From the NCBI GenBank assembly GCA_021806865.1, contig JAKAPU010000014.1:1-29554 (forward strand): a DNA stretch of 29,554 nt. Direction: 5' to 3'. Below are positions 16,342-25,624 of this stretch, one piece after another. The translations under genes were made by a program, and so were the position numbers. Numbering within the stretch: the first letter of the stretch is position 1; each line of letters opens with the position of its first letter. This DNA is from an archaeon (lineage in GTDB: Archaea; Thermoproteota; Nitrososphaeria; Nitrososphaerales; CADDZS01). Below the pieces are notes generated by a model. The model was given only the letters and a program-made list of their open reading frames with translations. It did not search any database and was not told the DNA's origin.

Positions 16342-18444
16342 CTAATCCTTCAAGGCAAATATGAGGCCTTGCTGGTCAGCCACCGGCAATTTGCACCTGA
16401 AGTTCGAGCAGACAAATGCCTTTGCCTTCTCACCCGCATTGTAGAGCCTATCGTTAACCAGCGGAGTGATCGCCTCTATTTTCCGGTCAGCAAGTATCGT
16501 CACCGATTGAGGAAGAAACTGCCCTCTCAAGGCGGAAAGGAGTGCCCTCGTATCATCAGAGCCTATATCTCCAGAAATCACGATTTCCTTCGGTGTTCCC
16601 AGAAAGAACGCGAGAGCGACTAGCATCTGCGTGAACGATGTAGGCTGTTGTACGATCTCCGACCAGAATGCTTTCACTGTACGCTCCCCTATCTCTCTAA
16701 AGTCTTCCCTTGCCAAGAATTCGGCCAACCTGAAGCAGACAAGAGCCGCCATCGAATTTCCCGAAGGAGTGGCTCCGTCGTACGACTCTTTCGGTCTTGT
16801 GATAAGGTCCGGAGAACCTTCAGACAGGAAGAACCCACCACTCTTTTGATCCCAGAAAATCGCAATCATAGATTCACACAAAGTTTTTGCTTCTATCAGA
16901 TAGTTTGGATCAAAGCTCGCTTCATAGAGATCGAGGAGACCATTTATGAAAAACGAATAGTCTTCTAGGAAACCATTTCCTTTCGCTTCGCCTTCTCTGT
17001 ATCTCCTCAACAACCTAGGTTTGCCTGCATCTCCTGTTTTCATGCTGGAAAGAACAAAGTCTGCCGCACGTCGGGCCGCGCGCAGGTATTGTTCGTCTCC
17101 AAGTATTTTGTGCGCTTGCGAGAAAGCAGATACCATTAGACCGTTCCAGCTTGTCAGAATCTTATCATCGGTCGCTGGTCTAGATCTCCTGTTTCTGTAA
17201 GCAAGCAAAGCGCTTTTGGCTGATGCTAAGAGCTTCTCAATTTCTTCAGTGCACTTTCCGACTTCTCTTGCGAATTTTTCCAGCGACTTGGACGTTAGTA
17301 TAGACTTGCCATCTTCGAAATTGCCTTCGTTTGTTATTGCATAATACTTGATAATCAAATCTGAAAGTTCGCCTCTACCTAGTGCCTCCTCGACTTGTTG
17401 CTTGTCCCAAACATGGAATACCCCTTCGCCTTCAGAGCTGTCTGCATCTTGCGCCGAATAGAAGCCACCTCCGGGTGATGTCATTTCTCGAATAACCCAA
17501 CCTAGCGTATCAGCTGCGACGGACGCGAACTCTTTCTTCCCCGTTACAAGGTACGCTTCAAGGAATGCAATCACGAGAAGTGCATTGTCATACAACATCT
17601 TTTCAAAGTGCGGAACGAGCCAGATTCTATCAGTTGAATATCTGTGGAAGCCTCCTCCCAATTGGTCTCTGACACCGCCAGCAGACAGTGCGTCCAGCGT
17701 CGTTTCGACCATACTCAAAGCAAGCTTTGACCCAGTAGACTTGTAATAACGAAGCAGAAAGAAGATATTAGTCGGCGTGGGAAATTTTGGTGCGCGTCCG
17801 AAACCACCGTACTTTTCGTCGAACGAAGCTGCTAATGCTTCAAAGCAGTCTTTGAATACCGATTCGTCTATCTTTTGATTGTCAGCCGATTGCATCGTGT
17901 ACATCGAAGCCAGAGTATTTTTCATTTGTAAGGCAGAATCAGTGATGTTTTTCCTGTCGGATTTCCAGCTGTTGGTTATGTTCCTAAGCAGCGTTGCGAA
18001 GCCGGGTAATCCATGCCTCGTAGTTGGCGGAAAGTAGGTTCCACCGAAGAATGGCTCCAAGCTTGGGGTTAGGAAGACGGACAATGGCCATCCTCCTGAA
18101 CCGGTCATGCTCATGACTGACTTCATGTATATCTCGTCTATGTCTGGTCTTTCTTCGCGATCTACCTTTATGCTTACGAAGTTACCGTTCAGAATTTTTG
18201 CTATGTCTTCGTCTTCAAACGATTCTCCTTCCATGACATGACACCAATGACAAGAGGAATAACCTATGCTAAGGAAGATCGGCTTGTTTTCTGTCCGAGC
18301 TTTTTTGAAAGCCTCTTCGCCCCAAGGATACCAATCGACAGGATTGTACGCATGCTGAAGTAAGTACGGGCTCTTTTCTACGATCAAACGATTCGGTTTG
18401 CGATGGACCGGAGCGGAATCATTGTTTCGTTTGTCGGCTGTCAA
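16342..18444 (-). CDS. YyaL/SPATA20-type protein: thioredoxin-fold (DUF255) plus six-hairpin domain
   Basis: A 700-residue cytosolic protein of the widespread YyaL family. The N-terminal DUF255 thioredoxin-like domain has the family opening [24 protein letters not shown] and the redox-type CHWC motif (Cys65-Cys68) in [16 protein letters not shown], then [13 protein letters not shown] and [11 protein letters not shown]. The rest is an alpha/alpha six-hairpin barrel of the N-acylglucosamine-2-epimerase type, with [39 protein letters not shown] segments and LTSWNGLM. The biochemical role is unsettled. It starts at a TTG and no ATG is available upstream of the conserved region. It is monocistronic on the minus strand, divergent from the receiver-like gene. 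Confidence 0.93.
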   Translation of the reverse strand: MTADKRNNDSAPVHRKPNRLIVEKSPYLLQHAYNPVDWYPWGEEAFKKARTENKPIFLSIGYSSCHWCHVMEGESFEDEDIAKILNGNFVSIKVDREERPDIDEIYMKSVMSMTGSGGWPLSVFLTPSLEPFFGGTYFPPTTRHGLPGFATLLRNITNSWKSDRKNITDSALQMKNTLASMYTMQSADNQKIDESVFKDCFEALAASFDEKYGGFGRAPKFPTPTNIFFLLRYYKSTGSKLALSMVETTLDALSAGGVRDQLGGGFHRYSTDRIWLVPHFEKMLYDNALLVIAFLEAYLVTGKKEFASVAADTLGWVIREMTSPGGGFYSAQDADSSEGEGVFHVWDKQQVEEALGRGELSDLIIKYYAITNEGNFEDGKSILTSKSLEKFAREVGKCTEEIEKLLASAKSALLAYRNRRSRPATDDKILTSWNGLMVSAFSQAHKILGDEQYLRAARRAADFVLSSMKTGDAGKPRLLRRYREGEAKGNGFLEDYSFFINGLLDLYEASFDPNYLIEAKTLCESMIAIFWDQKSGGFFLSEGSPDLITRPKESYDGATPSGNSMAALVCFRLAEFLAREDFREIGERTVKAFWSEIVQQPTSFTQMLVALAFFLGTPKEIVISGDIGSDDTRALLSALRGQFLPQSVTILADRKIEAITPLVNDRLYNAGEKAKAFVCSNFRCKLPVADQQGLIFALKD

Positions 18445-18567
18445 TCGACTTCGCAGTCAAATTTGATCTGAAAGAAATCTGACTTCAATCTTTCTGAAAG
18501 CACAAGTTCAGCCTGACTGTTCAATTAAGTGATTTGACTCAGTATCACAAAACACTTCTATCAAGGC

Positions 18568-18933
18568 ATGCGTGCAATATCTGCAATTCACATGTTGGTC
18601 ATCGTATACAAAGTGCACGATTTATTCTTCAGGGCTAAAATAGAGCAGATATGTAGCCAGTCAGGAGCATCTGTTGCAATAGCAGACTCCACCGAAGAAT
18701 TGAAGCACATGCTTTCTAGCCCAAAACGTGTGCTCGTTGTACTAGATCTTGCAAACTGCAGACCTGAATTAGCATCTATCGCCAGTCTCTGTTCAAATGT
18801 TGGGGCACAGGTACTTGGATATTATTCTCATGTTGATGTCGAAACAAGAATTGCTGCAGCTCAGGCTGGAATCAAGAACATATCTACGAAATCAGGTCTA
18901 GAGAAGAATCTTTCAAATCTAGTTTTCAGTTAG
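18568..18933 (+). CDS. Single-domain receiver-like protein (CheY fold, acidic pair missing)
   Basis: A 121-residue protein whose strand-helix pattern fits a response-regulator receiver domain and nothing else. Asp60 at the end of strand 3 (VLVVLDL) is in the phospho-acceptor position, Ser87 (GYYS) matches the Thr/Ser of strand 4 and Lys108 (ISTKSG) the conserved lysine. The first strand, however, ends LVIVYKVHDLFF, so the usual acidic pair that binds Mg2+ is absent. It may be phosphorylated poorly or act as a fold-only signalling protein. No output domain is present. The ATG at 18568 is used here; the ATG at 18592 starts at the first strand and is equally likely. Its stop overlaps that of the convergent CPFC gene by 15 bases. 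Confidence 0.65.
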   Translation: MRAISAIHMLVIVYKVHDLFFRAKIEQICSQSGASVAIADSTEELKHMLSSPKRVLVVLDLANCRPELASIASLCSNVGAQVLGYYSHVDVETRIAAAQAGIKNISTKSGLEKNLSNLVFS

Positions 18934-19209
18934 GGGTTGCTTCTTGATTGATTCCTGATATCTTTCGATGTTGCGCAACTCTCTTGCTTTCATAACCGGG
19001 CCGACACTATTAAGCCATGATTCACCGTCTTCAGACCGCCAAGCATCCAACAATCTTTGCATCGATTCGTCTGTTCCGCGTGCACTAGTCGGAAACTTGA
19101 AGAAGAACGGGCAGTCAAACATGACTAGCAACGTACCTTCCCCCTTTTCGTCAACTGCGTCAAGTCGCTCATCCTCAGGCGCGTGGCAGAATGGGCAGTG
19201 AAGGGGCAT
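18919..19209 (-). CDS. Small CPFC protein, conserved hypothetical type
   Basis: A 96-residue protein from the ATG at 19209 (the frame extends to 19275, but the extra 22 residues look like read-through). Cys5 and Cys8 form a CPFC knuckle, and a third cysteine follows at 33 in MFDCPFFFKFP. With only three cysteines a full zinc ribbon would need a histidine or a partner chain. The C-terminal half is helical and charged (PVMKARELRNIERYQESIKK). Family not recognised. It converges with the receiver-like gene and their coding ends overlap by 15 bases, so transcription of one could affect the other. Confidence 0.65.
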   Translation of the reverse strand: MPLHCPFCHAPEDERLDAVDEKGEGTLLVMFDCPFFFKFPTSARGTDESMQRLLDAWRSEDGESWLNSVGPVMKARELRNIERYQESIKKQPLTEN

Positions 19210-19390
19210 TGCTTTGAATCTACATAGCATCGAAAGCGAAACTAAAAAAAGACTTTCCAGTTTCTCACGAAGCAAAAAGAAGGCATGCGTAGATTGCCTT
19301 CAACGTGCAAGAAGCAAACCCTGCTTGTAGCACCAAAAGCGGTCACCTAGGATGAAAATCATTACAAACGTTGTGTGAGAGGAATGCCGC

Positions 19391-20197
19391 GTGGTTACTG
19401 TGAGAGCGGATCGCGTCACTACGTTTTCGCTAATCGCAATCGCAATTAGTGTGGTGTTGTCGTTTTCCGCATATTACGATCAGCAACTTACAGGTTTCAA
19501 TCCCTACCTTACTTTGGCTTCCCTGATATTCTGGATGTCTATCCTTGCCATCTCTTTCCGGAATCTACTCTTAGGCGCCTTCGAATCTTTCACAGATTCG
19601 ATTTCTCGGTCAGGAAAGAGCGCGGGTGTCTTCGTTTCTTACATAAGCGTGCACCTTCTTGTCTATGGTTTCATATTAGAAGCAATAGTTGCAGCTTTCC
19701 TGCCTCATCAATACTCTTTCCCAATTCAATATTCGGCCGTCCTCTCGTCAATTCCAATCTATCCTCCGTCATTGCTTGATTCCATCTTCAGTATGTTCGT
19801 GTACCCGAGCATAGCAATCACAATTCCTCCAATGTTCGGACTGGAGCTTTCGCTTTACAGTATCTCGCTTGCCCTAATAATCGCTGTTCTGGTTACTTCT
19901 AATGTGATGAGCGCTTTTGATCTCAAAAACGTTTGTACGCTTCAAAGAAGATCGGTGGCCTACTTTGCTCTACCCATCATAGGTGTCGTTGGTGGAGCAT
20001 CTTGTTGCCTTTCGCTCCCGATCTTCATAGCACTTCTCGCCGCGCCTGTAGCTACTGCGCTCGCTTCTCCATCGATAATCATCGCATACTACGTCACCTA
20101 TTTCGTCTTTCCCCCTGCGACAGCGGTTGCGTTAAAGCTCAATCTTGATTCAATGGCTGGACTGAAACGAAAGTTGGCTGCTGCTCAGTTCCAATGA
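19391..20197 (+). CDS. Six-helix membrane protein with a Cys-Cys pair in a membrane segment
   Basis: A 268-residue protein with about six hydrophobic helices (roughly 12-28, 39-56, 82-103, 140-160, 156-175 and 190-240 as two). Segment GVVGGASCCLSLP places two adjacent cysteines plus a proline within a membrane helix, a pattern that can bind metal or undergo redox chemistry in other membrane proteins. The family is not recognised. The start is a GTG at 19391 with a GAGAGGA ribosome-binding motif 7 bases upstream. It is followed 18 bases later by the membrane iron-sulfur gene, so both probably form one complex or pathway. Confidence 0.7.
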   Translation: MVTVRADRVTTFSLIAIAISVVLSFSAYYDQQLTGFNPYLTLASLIFWMSILAISFRNLLLGAFESFTDSISRSGKSAGVFVSYISVHLLVYGFILEAIVAAFLPHQYSFPIQYSAVLSSIPIYPPSLLDSIFSMFVYPSIAITIPPMFGLELSLYSISLALIIAVLVTSNVMSAFDLKNVCTLQRRSVAYFALPIIGVVGGASCCLSLPIFIALLAAPVATALASPSIIIAYYVTYFVFPPATAVALKLNLDSMAGLKRKLAAAQFQ

Positions 20198-20215
20198 ATT
20201 GTTAGGTGGAAGGAA

Positions 20216-22510
20216 TTGGATCAACTGATCCTTTGGCTCGTTGCTCTGCCAATGGCCTACGCCGTTGCGTGGATTGTGAGAAAGTCTGGCGAAGCAAAGT
20301 CATCGGTGGACAGCGCGTATGCGCTGTTCCTTCTGATCATGATGGCGAGTATGTTTGCTGGTGCGGACATGTATCTGCTGAACCCGTCCACGCTTGCGAT
20401 TGTAGAGGCCGTCGCTCTGAATATGATAGTGATGACCTTCGGAATACTCATCGTTTTGAAATATTGGATATCCGGCCAGTCACTTGCAAATGTTGAAGGA
20501 GGCATCCAAGAAGTCAGTCTAGAAAAGTCAATCACGATTTCGAATGCCTACGTGATATACTTCGTCGTGTTTCTAGCAAGTATGACAGCAACCGGATTGA
20601 TCTACATCGTCAATTCGAGTTTGTATGGCTTAGAAGTTGCGTTAGGCGCAGGCATGGCGATAATGACAGCCGGAGTACTGGCCATCCTTAGGTACTCCTC
20701 GCAACATAGCAAGACAATCCAACCTGAGGAAGGACATTCTCTTCATCTCTCGCGATCCAACTTAGGGAAGGCCACTACGATTGGTCTTATATTGCTCAAC
20801 GAACTTCTAATGGGATGGGCGTTTGTTCTTGCATCAGAACACACTGCGATAATCACCGGCGTCACGTTTGAAGGATTAGTGTATGGTTTTGGCTTAGTTG
20901 TGAGTTCCTACTGGTTCATCTTCATCATGGCGATCGAAATGGGCCTAACAATAATTATGCTACAAAGAGATGCCCCGAAGAGCCTGTCGATTGTCCTCGC
21001 GCTTCAAGCGGCAGTGATGCTTTTCTCTCCTCCTTCGCTCCATTCGAAACTATGGCAGTCTTCAAGCACATACATCAGTAGCGGGCTCATGGCTACACTT
21101 TTCGTTTTCTTTTACGAGTATCTATACAGAAACAAGCTGGTTGGCAAGCAAATCTCTGCTTACTTTCTCAGAGTTCTATGGGTTTACGCCCTAATGATGG
21201 CAGGTCTCTTCGTCTGGATTGCTTATGGAATCTATACTTTGTTTGCTATTGCGATTGTTTTGGAAATGGCTTTCTACTTCAACGCGATCCTATCTCGCCG
21301 ATCATTCGGCGACTCTGAGTCGAAGTCGTGGGCATCCAGTCCAAAGTGGGTCTTCTCATTTCTTCTGTCAACTTTTATTGCAGAGTTCTTCATGGGTGGT
21401 TTAATAGATGTTGTATACTACGGCAGCAATTTCATATCAAGCATTCCATTCGTTGCAATAACCGGATCAATCGGTTCGAGAATCTCCGCATTGCTGTATG
21501 ACTTCCTATCGATGTTCGCTTCGGTCACTGGTTCTGCATGGTATTTGGTCATGATGGGCGCTGAAATGGGAGCTTTGATTGTCTTCAAGATATTCCAGAC
21601 ACGCGAGCTTGAAACAAGAATTCGTCTTGTCTTGGTCATACTTGCGTATGCGGTGTACACTGTTTTTTTCCCGTACTTTCTCATTTCCGATTCAGCGTTA
21701 CCTCGGATTCCGTTCGTAGGATGGAATATGGGAATCGGCACCTCTGGAGCCTTTGCTCCTGCCTTCATAAGCGCGATCGCAATAACGTACTTAATCAGCG
21801 GTGTTCTCGCATTTCTCTTTGGCGGGAGACAGGTTTGCTCGATGTTTTGCTCGGCGTCGTTGATGTACCAGGGCACTTTTCCCGACTCGCTCAAGATATT
21901 CAACAGGACTTCCAAAGCTGGAAAAAAATTGCTGACAAGCAAGATGAACAACATCTACAAGGTAGTCACGTCTTCAGTAATTGTATCCTTGATTGTGGCA
22001 TCCCTCACTTCGTATATGAATTCAATCCACATGGTCAATATCACGATTTATGGAGGGGATGTCGCTACATTTCTGTACATCTTCTATTTTGACTTTCTTT
22101 GGTACATTATTTTTCTTGCAATGCCATTCATCGGAGTCTATGGTTGCGTCACCACAGGAATGTGTCACTGGGGTTTGTTCAATCGTCTAGTCGGAAGGCT
22201 CGGGTTCTTCAAATTGAAGGTTCGCGATCCAAATCGGTGCGTTTCCTGTGAGACCAAAGATTGCGCGAAGGCTTGTCCGGTCGGATTAACGGACCTTCCT
22301 AGCAACTTCATTTCGAAAGGAGAATTCAAGAGTCACAAGTGCATTGGAGTTGGAGATTGTGTGTCTTCCTGCCCTTACGAAAACGAGTATTTCTATGATG
22401 TTCGCAATTGGTTAGGGAAGAGTCTTGGAACAAGAAAGGATCTGAAGAGCAAGTCTATGCCAGTGCTACGCCGTCAGCCGAGAGCAGACAAAGAAAGGAC
22501 CGAATTGTGA
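20216..22510 (+). CDS. Large polytopic membrane iron-sulfur protein
   Basis: This 764-residue protein is almost entirely membrane helices (about 15) before a C-terminal cytoplasmic ferredoxin-like domain. A GGRQVCSMFC motif near residue 540 and GVYGCVTTGMCHWGLFNRL near residue 645 resemble the membrane Cys motifs of the NapH/CcoG/NosR group of membrane iron-sulfur proteins. The end carries CVSCETKDCAKACP, a cluster site with a four-residue second spacer instead of two. It then has CIGVGDCVSSCP, where the second cysteine of the usual CxxC is a valine, leaving three cysteines. It is likely to move electrons between the quinone pool or membrane and a cytoplasmic partner, but donor and acceptor are unknown. 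The TTG start has a strong GGAAGGA ribosome-binding motif. An imperfect hairpin (22511-22520 with 22553-22561) follows the stop. Confidence 0.75.
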   Translation: MDQLILWLVALPMAYAVAWIVRKSGEAKSSVDSAYALFLLIMMASMFAGADMYLLNPSTLAIVEAVALNMIVMTFGILIVLKYWISGQSLANVEGGIQEVSLEKSITISNAYVIYFVVFLASMTATGLIYIVNSSLYGLEVALGAGMAIMTAGVLAILRYSSQHSKTIQPEEGHSLHLSRSNLGKATTIGLILLNELLMGWAFVLASEHTAIITGVTFEGLVYGFGLVVSSYWFIFIMAIEMGLTIIMLQRDAPKSLSIVLALQAAVMLFSPPSLHSKLWQSSSTYISSGLMATLFVFFYEYLYRNKLVGKQISAYFLRVLWVYALMMAGLFVWIAYGIYTLFAIAIVLEMAFYFNAILSRRSFGDSESKSWASSPKWVFSFLLSTFIAEFFMGGLIDVVYYGSNFISSIPFVAITGSIGSRISALLYDFLSMFASVTGSAWYLVMMGAEMGALIVFKIFQTRELETRIRLVLVILAYAVYTVFFPYFLISDSALPRIPFVGWNMGIGTSGAFAPAFISAIAITYLISGVLAFLFGGRQVCSMFCSASLMYQGTFPDSLKIFNRTSKAGKKLLTSKMNNIYKVVTSSVIVSLIVASLTSYMNSIHMVNITIYGGDVATFLYIFYFDFLWYIIFLAMPFIGVYGCVTTGMCHWGLFNRLVGRLGFFKLKVRDPNRCVSCETKDCAKACPVGLTDLPSNFISKGEFKSHKCIGVGDCVSSCPYENEYFYDVRNWLGKSLGTRKDLKSKSMPVLRRQPRADKERTEL

Positions 22511-22573
22511 GCCAAGTTCTAGCCTAGCGTGTGGAGTGTTTCGTTTCTTCAAAGAACTGGCACTCAAATTCTC

Positions 22574-22581
22574 CATAAATA
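22574..22581 (+). promoter_or_regulatory. TATA-like box of the M61 peptidase gene
   Basis: CATAAATA centred about 27 bases before the ATG at 22605, giving a leaderless mRNA. This is one of the clearest promoters in the window. Confidence 0.65.
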
Positions 22582-22604
22582 GCTCATAAAGTGTTCTAGA
22601 TTCT

Positions 22605-24425
22605 ATGGTTGATGCCAAACTCCATTATACAATCTCAATGAGAAAACCCAGTTCTCACTATTTTGAAGTTACGATTAAGGTAACAGACGTCGACAAAGAT
22701 GAGCTCCGATTTACTATGCCTGTCTGGACCCCCGGCTCATATTTGGTAAGAGAGTTTGCACGTAACGTCTTGGATTTTCAAGTATTCGATGCGGATAATC
22801 GAATTGAGCTAGCCACGTCAAAGATTTCGAAGAACACTTGGGTCGTGAAGATAGGAGGTTCGAGGAGTGTTGTTGCGAGATACCTGGTCTATGCTTTCGA
22901 ATACACCGTTGACACAAGCTACCTCGACGACTTGCATGCTGTGATCAATGGTTGCAGCGTGTTTATGTTTGTCGAAGGTCTTGAGAAGGAAAGAATTCTG
23001 CTATCGATAGACAAGAATGCAGAATGGAAAGTAATCTCCACAGGATTAGAAGCGATTTCTTCCATCGATTCTCTTCCCACATTCGAGGCGCAAGACTTTG
23101 ACACACTGGTCGATTCTCCAATTGAAGTTGGCAACCAAACAATTCATACATTTCAAGTGAAAGGAGTAAATCACGACGTTTCCATTTACTCCAAAAGGGC
23201 ATTCGATAAAGCGGCATTTGTTTCCGACCTCAAGAAAATTGCAGAGACGACAGTTGCAGTGATCGGTCAAATACCATACAGACGTTACGCATTTCTTATA
23301 GATTTTACAGATGAAAAGAATGGTGGTTTAGAGCATCTGAATAGCACACACTGTATGGCTTCGTTCTATAAACTTGAACCGCAGCAAGAGTACAAGCAGA
23401 TGCTCTCACTTTTCAGTCACGAATTCTTTCATGCGTGGAACGGCAAGCGAATGCGACCCGAAGGCCTAGGTCCTTTCAACTACTCGAGCGAAACCTATAC
23501 CAAGTCATTGTGGGTGGCGGAAGGCATAACCAGCTATTATGACGATTTGCTTATTCGTCGATCAGGTATTTACACTGTGCCCGATTATCTCGATGCATTT
23601 TGCTCCAACGTCAACCTTATGGTGTCGCTGACCGGCAGCAAGTGGCAAAGCGCAGAGGGGGCGAGTTTTGACTCGTGGATCAAGCACTATAGACCAAACG
23701 AAAATTCGCTCAACGCTCTCTGTTCCTATTACACACAAGGTGCTATCATCGGCTGGATGCTCGATCTGGAAATCATTCGAAGTACCGGCTGCAAAAAGAA
23801 CCTAGATGATGTGATGCGTCTCGCTTATGAGAGGACCTATTTGAAGAAAGGCAGAGGATATCGAGATGAGGAGTTCGAAGCTGCGTGCAACGAAGTTGCT
23901 GGTGGTAACATCACAACAGAAATATACGAAAAACGAGTCAAAGGAAAGCAGCCAGTTGAATTCCAACGGTACCTTGCCTATGCAGGCCTAAAACTTATCC
24001 CAAAGTCGAGACCTGCCGAACAAGGATTTCTTGGAGTCAAGATCAAGAACGACACAGGCAGAGTCACAGTCACCAACACACTCATCGCCGCGCCAGCCGA
24101 GATAGCAGGCATCTCTGTTGGTGATGAGTTGATAGGTATTGATGGAATGCGTGTCGACAGCGCGAGACTAGGTCTGTACCTTTCGAACCGCAAACCCGGC
24201 ACTCGTGTTAGAATCACAACGGCAAGAGATGGAGCTCTGAAGGAGAGTTGGGCCCAACTATCAGCCAAACCCGGGTTCGAATACAGGATCGTGAAAAACG
24301 ATAGCGCAACCCAATCAGAAAGAGACGTATTCAAAGCTTGGCTTCGTGCCGAATGGAGCGACGAGCTGAAATACGAGGACTATCCACCATCTCCTCTTCG
24401 CAAACAAGTGTTTGACTTTGTCTGA
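22605..24425 (+). CDS. M61-family metallopeptidase with PDZ domain
   Basis: A 606-residue zinc aminopeptidase of the glycyl-aminopeptidase type. The N-terminal beta domain has the family motif MPVWTPGSYLVREFARNV. The catalytic domain contains HEFFH (His272, Glu273, His276) and the third ligand Glu306 in WVAEGITSYYDDLL, spaced as in M61 enzymes. A PDZ domain covers about residues 475-565 (FLGVKI..., AGISVGDELIGIDG, KPGTRVRI). No signal peptide is visible, so it is probably cytosolic and completes peptide breakdown, which suits the peptide importer encoded in the same window. Transcription is likely leaderless from its own promoter. Confidence 0.93.
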   Translation: MVDAKLHYTISMRKPSSHYFEVTIKVTDVDKDELRFTMPVWTPGSYLVREFARNVLDFQVFDADNRIELATSKISKNTWVVKIGGSRSVVARYLVYAFEYTVDTSYLDDLHAVINGCSVFMFVEGLEKERILLSIDKNAEWKVISTGLEAISSIDSLPTFEAQDFDTLVDSPIEVGNQTIHTFQVKGVNHDVSIYSKRAFDKAAFVSDLKKIAETTVAVIGQIPYRRYAFLIDFTDEKNGGLEHLNSTHCMASFYKLEPQQEYKQMLSLFSHEFFHAWNGKRMRPEGLGPFNYSSETYTKSLWVAEGITSYYDDLLIRRSGIYTVPDYLDAFCSNVNLMVSLTGSKWQSAEGASFDSWIKHYRPNENSLNALCSYYTQGAIIGWMLDLEIIRSTGCKKNLDDVMRLAYERTYLKKGRGYRDEEFEAACNEVAGGNITTEIYEKRVKGKQPVEFQRYLAYAGLKLIPKSRPAEQGFLGVKIKNDTGRVTVTNTLIAAPAEIAGISVGDELIGIDGMRVDSARLGLYLSNRKPGTRVRITTARDGALKESWAQLSAKPGFEYRIVKNDSATQSERDVFKAWLRAEWSDELKYEDYPPSPLRKQVFDFV

Positions 24426-24520
24426 ATGGTATTCACTTCTCCCTCAAGCAAGGTTTTAAAGAAGCATCCTGAAAAACTGGACTAAGAAGGATTACACCGA
24501 GGCAAATCAGTGATTAGATT

Positions 24521-24835
24521 TTGGGGAAGAGAAAGGTTCTGAACGAAGCCCAGCTTAAGGAAATGGTGCTGGCCCAAGAAGGAGAAATGTATGGGCAAGT
24601 GATCAAATTGGTCGGAAGCGATCACTTGATGGTAAAATGTGCTGATGGAAAGACTCGTCTCGGAAGGATCCGTGGAAAGATCAGAAGACGTGTTTGGATT
24701 CGCCTCGGCGACATTGTATTGCTTGTTCCCTGGGACTTCAAGGAATCAGACAGATGCGACATAATCTGGAGATACACCGTGTCGCAGGTAGAGTGGCTCC
24801 GAGCCAACGGAATGCTCCCTCCGGACTTTCAATGA
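24521..24835 (+). CDS. Translation initiation factor aIF1A
   Basis: A 104-residue S1/OB-fold protein that binds the A site of the small ribosomal subunit during initiation. It begins MGKRKVLNEAQLKEMVL and has the family pattern EGEMYGQVIKLVGSDHLMVKCADGKTRLGRIRGKIRRRVWI, GDIVLLVPWDF and CDIIWRYT. The start is a TTG, and an ATG start would cut the conserved N-terminus. This is the strongest single proof that the DNA is archaeal. It ends one base before the convergent MEDS-domain gene. Confidence 0.97.
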   Translation: MGKRKVLNEAQLKEMVLAQEGEMYGQVIKLVGSDHLMVKCADGKTRLGRIRGKIRRRVWIRLGDIVLLVPWDFKESDRCDIIWRYTVSQVEWLRANGMLPPDFQ

Positions 24836-25417
24836 TCAAATCAGTACAGAATGATACCCTGATACTTCGCCCAATGCGTTCGGGATTCCTGCCGCTTGAA
24901 GCTCTCGCTTGTCGAAGACGCATACTAGTCCAATATTGAGGTCTCGAAGCCTATCGGCCAGTCTTGTGTCCATATCTCTGTACGCAGCATAGTGGCCCTT
25001 TCTTACGAGCATGTCAGTTTCAGATATGACAACAGCCATTGAGAAACCACCTCTTGCTGCTGTGTTTGAAATTTCAAGTACTTCGGCGTATATTTCGTCG
25101 AATGATTTGAATGAGGTCTGGCGACCTGAATTCAGATACCACTGCTCGGAATCCACTATCTTGAATTGGGCATTTCTTTCATATGAGGCAACGTCGAAGC
25201 CCACATCTTTCAGCGATAGACGGATGCCTTTGACACCTTGCTTTCCAGCAATGTACAACAAATAGGCGTTCTTCTTTCCAACGCAATCCGAGCACAGCGC
25301 GAAAAGCTTCTTCTGTTTGTCAGAGTTGGATTCGAAAACGTGTGCGAAATGAGCACCTGGTTCAAGCTCATCAAACCTATCGCTTTTTCTGGACAGCTCG
25401 ATCCCTGCTTCTGACAT
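24836..25417 (-). CDS. MEDS-domain sensor protein (DcmR-like sensory domain)
   Basis: A 193-residue protein fitting the MEDS domain: GAHFAHVFESNSDKQKKLFALC at the start, NAYLLYIAGKQGVKGIRLSLKDVGFDV, the FKIVDSEQWYLNSGRQTSF block and a C-terminal MAVVISETDMLVRKGHYAAYRDMDTRL. MEDS domains occur in regulators such as the dichloromethane-repressor DcmR and beside histidine kinases in archaea and bacteria. Here it stands alone without a kinase or DNA-binding domain. The ATG at 25417 has an AAAGGA ribosome-binding motif within 10 bases, and a perfect inverted repeat overlaps that motif, so it may be regulated. It converges on aIF1A. Confidence 0.8.
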   Translation of the reverse strand: MSEAGIELSRKSDRFDELEPGAHFAHVFESNSDKQKKLFALCSDCVGKKNAYLLYIAGKQGVKGIRLSLKDVGFDVASYERNAQFKIVDSEQWYLNSGRQTSFKSFDEIYAEVLEISNTAARGGFSMAVVISETDMLVRKGHYAAYRDMDTRLADRLRDLNIGLVCVFDKRELQAAGIPNALGEVSGYHSVLI

Positions 25418-25419
25418 GT

Positions 25420-25450
25420 CTTTCCTTTCTAGTTTAGAATGAAAGGAAAG
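25420..25450 (-). promoter_or_regulatory. Perfect 10-bp inverted repeat at the MEDS gene leader (operator or RNA hairpin)
   Basis: CTTTCCTTTC (25420-25429) and GAAAGGAAAG (25441-25450) are exact complements separated by 11 bases. The arm next to the ATG at 25417 contains the ribosome-binding motif AAAGGA on the minus strand. As RNA it would hide that site; as DNA it could bind a dimeric regulator, possibly the MEDS protein itself. A TATA-like ATTAAAC lies just upstream at about 25450-25458. Confidence 0.5.
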
Positions 25451-25592
25451 TTTAATCTTATGGTTTTCTGTGAATTCTATTGCCTTCGAAACAGCACATT
25501 ACGTTGGCATCTTGCGTCACAATTCCGGCGCCTCACTTCGACTGCTATTTGATCTTTACAGGCGTCTTTCGAGGCATTCTCGCCCAAATGAA

Positions 25593-25600
25593 AACTTAAA
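25593..25600 (+). promoter_or_regulatory. TATA-like box of the TrpB2-type gene
   Basis: AACTTAAA centred 28 bases before the GTG at 25625, supporting a leaderless GTG start. Confidence 0.5.
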
Positions 25601-25624
25601 TGAAGTCGAATATCGCCGATTGTT

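Noticed and set aside
21418..21954. 178-residue minus-strand frame inside the membrane iron-sulfur gene
   Set aside because: It is antisense to a clearly coding frame with membrane helices and Cys motifs.
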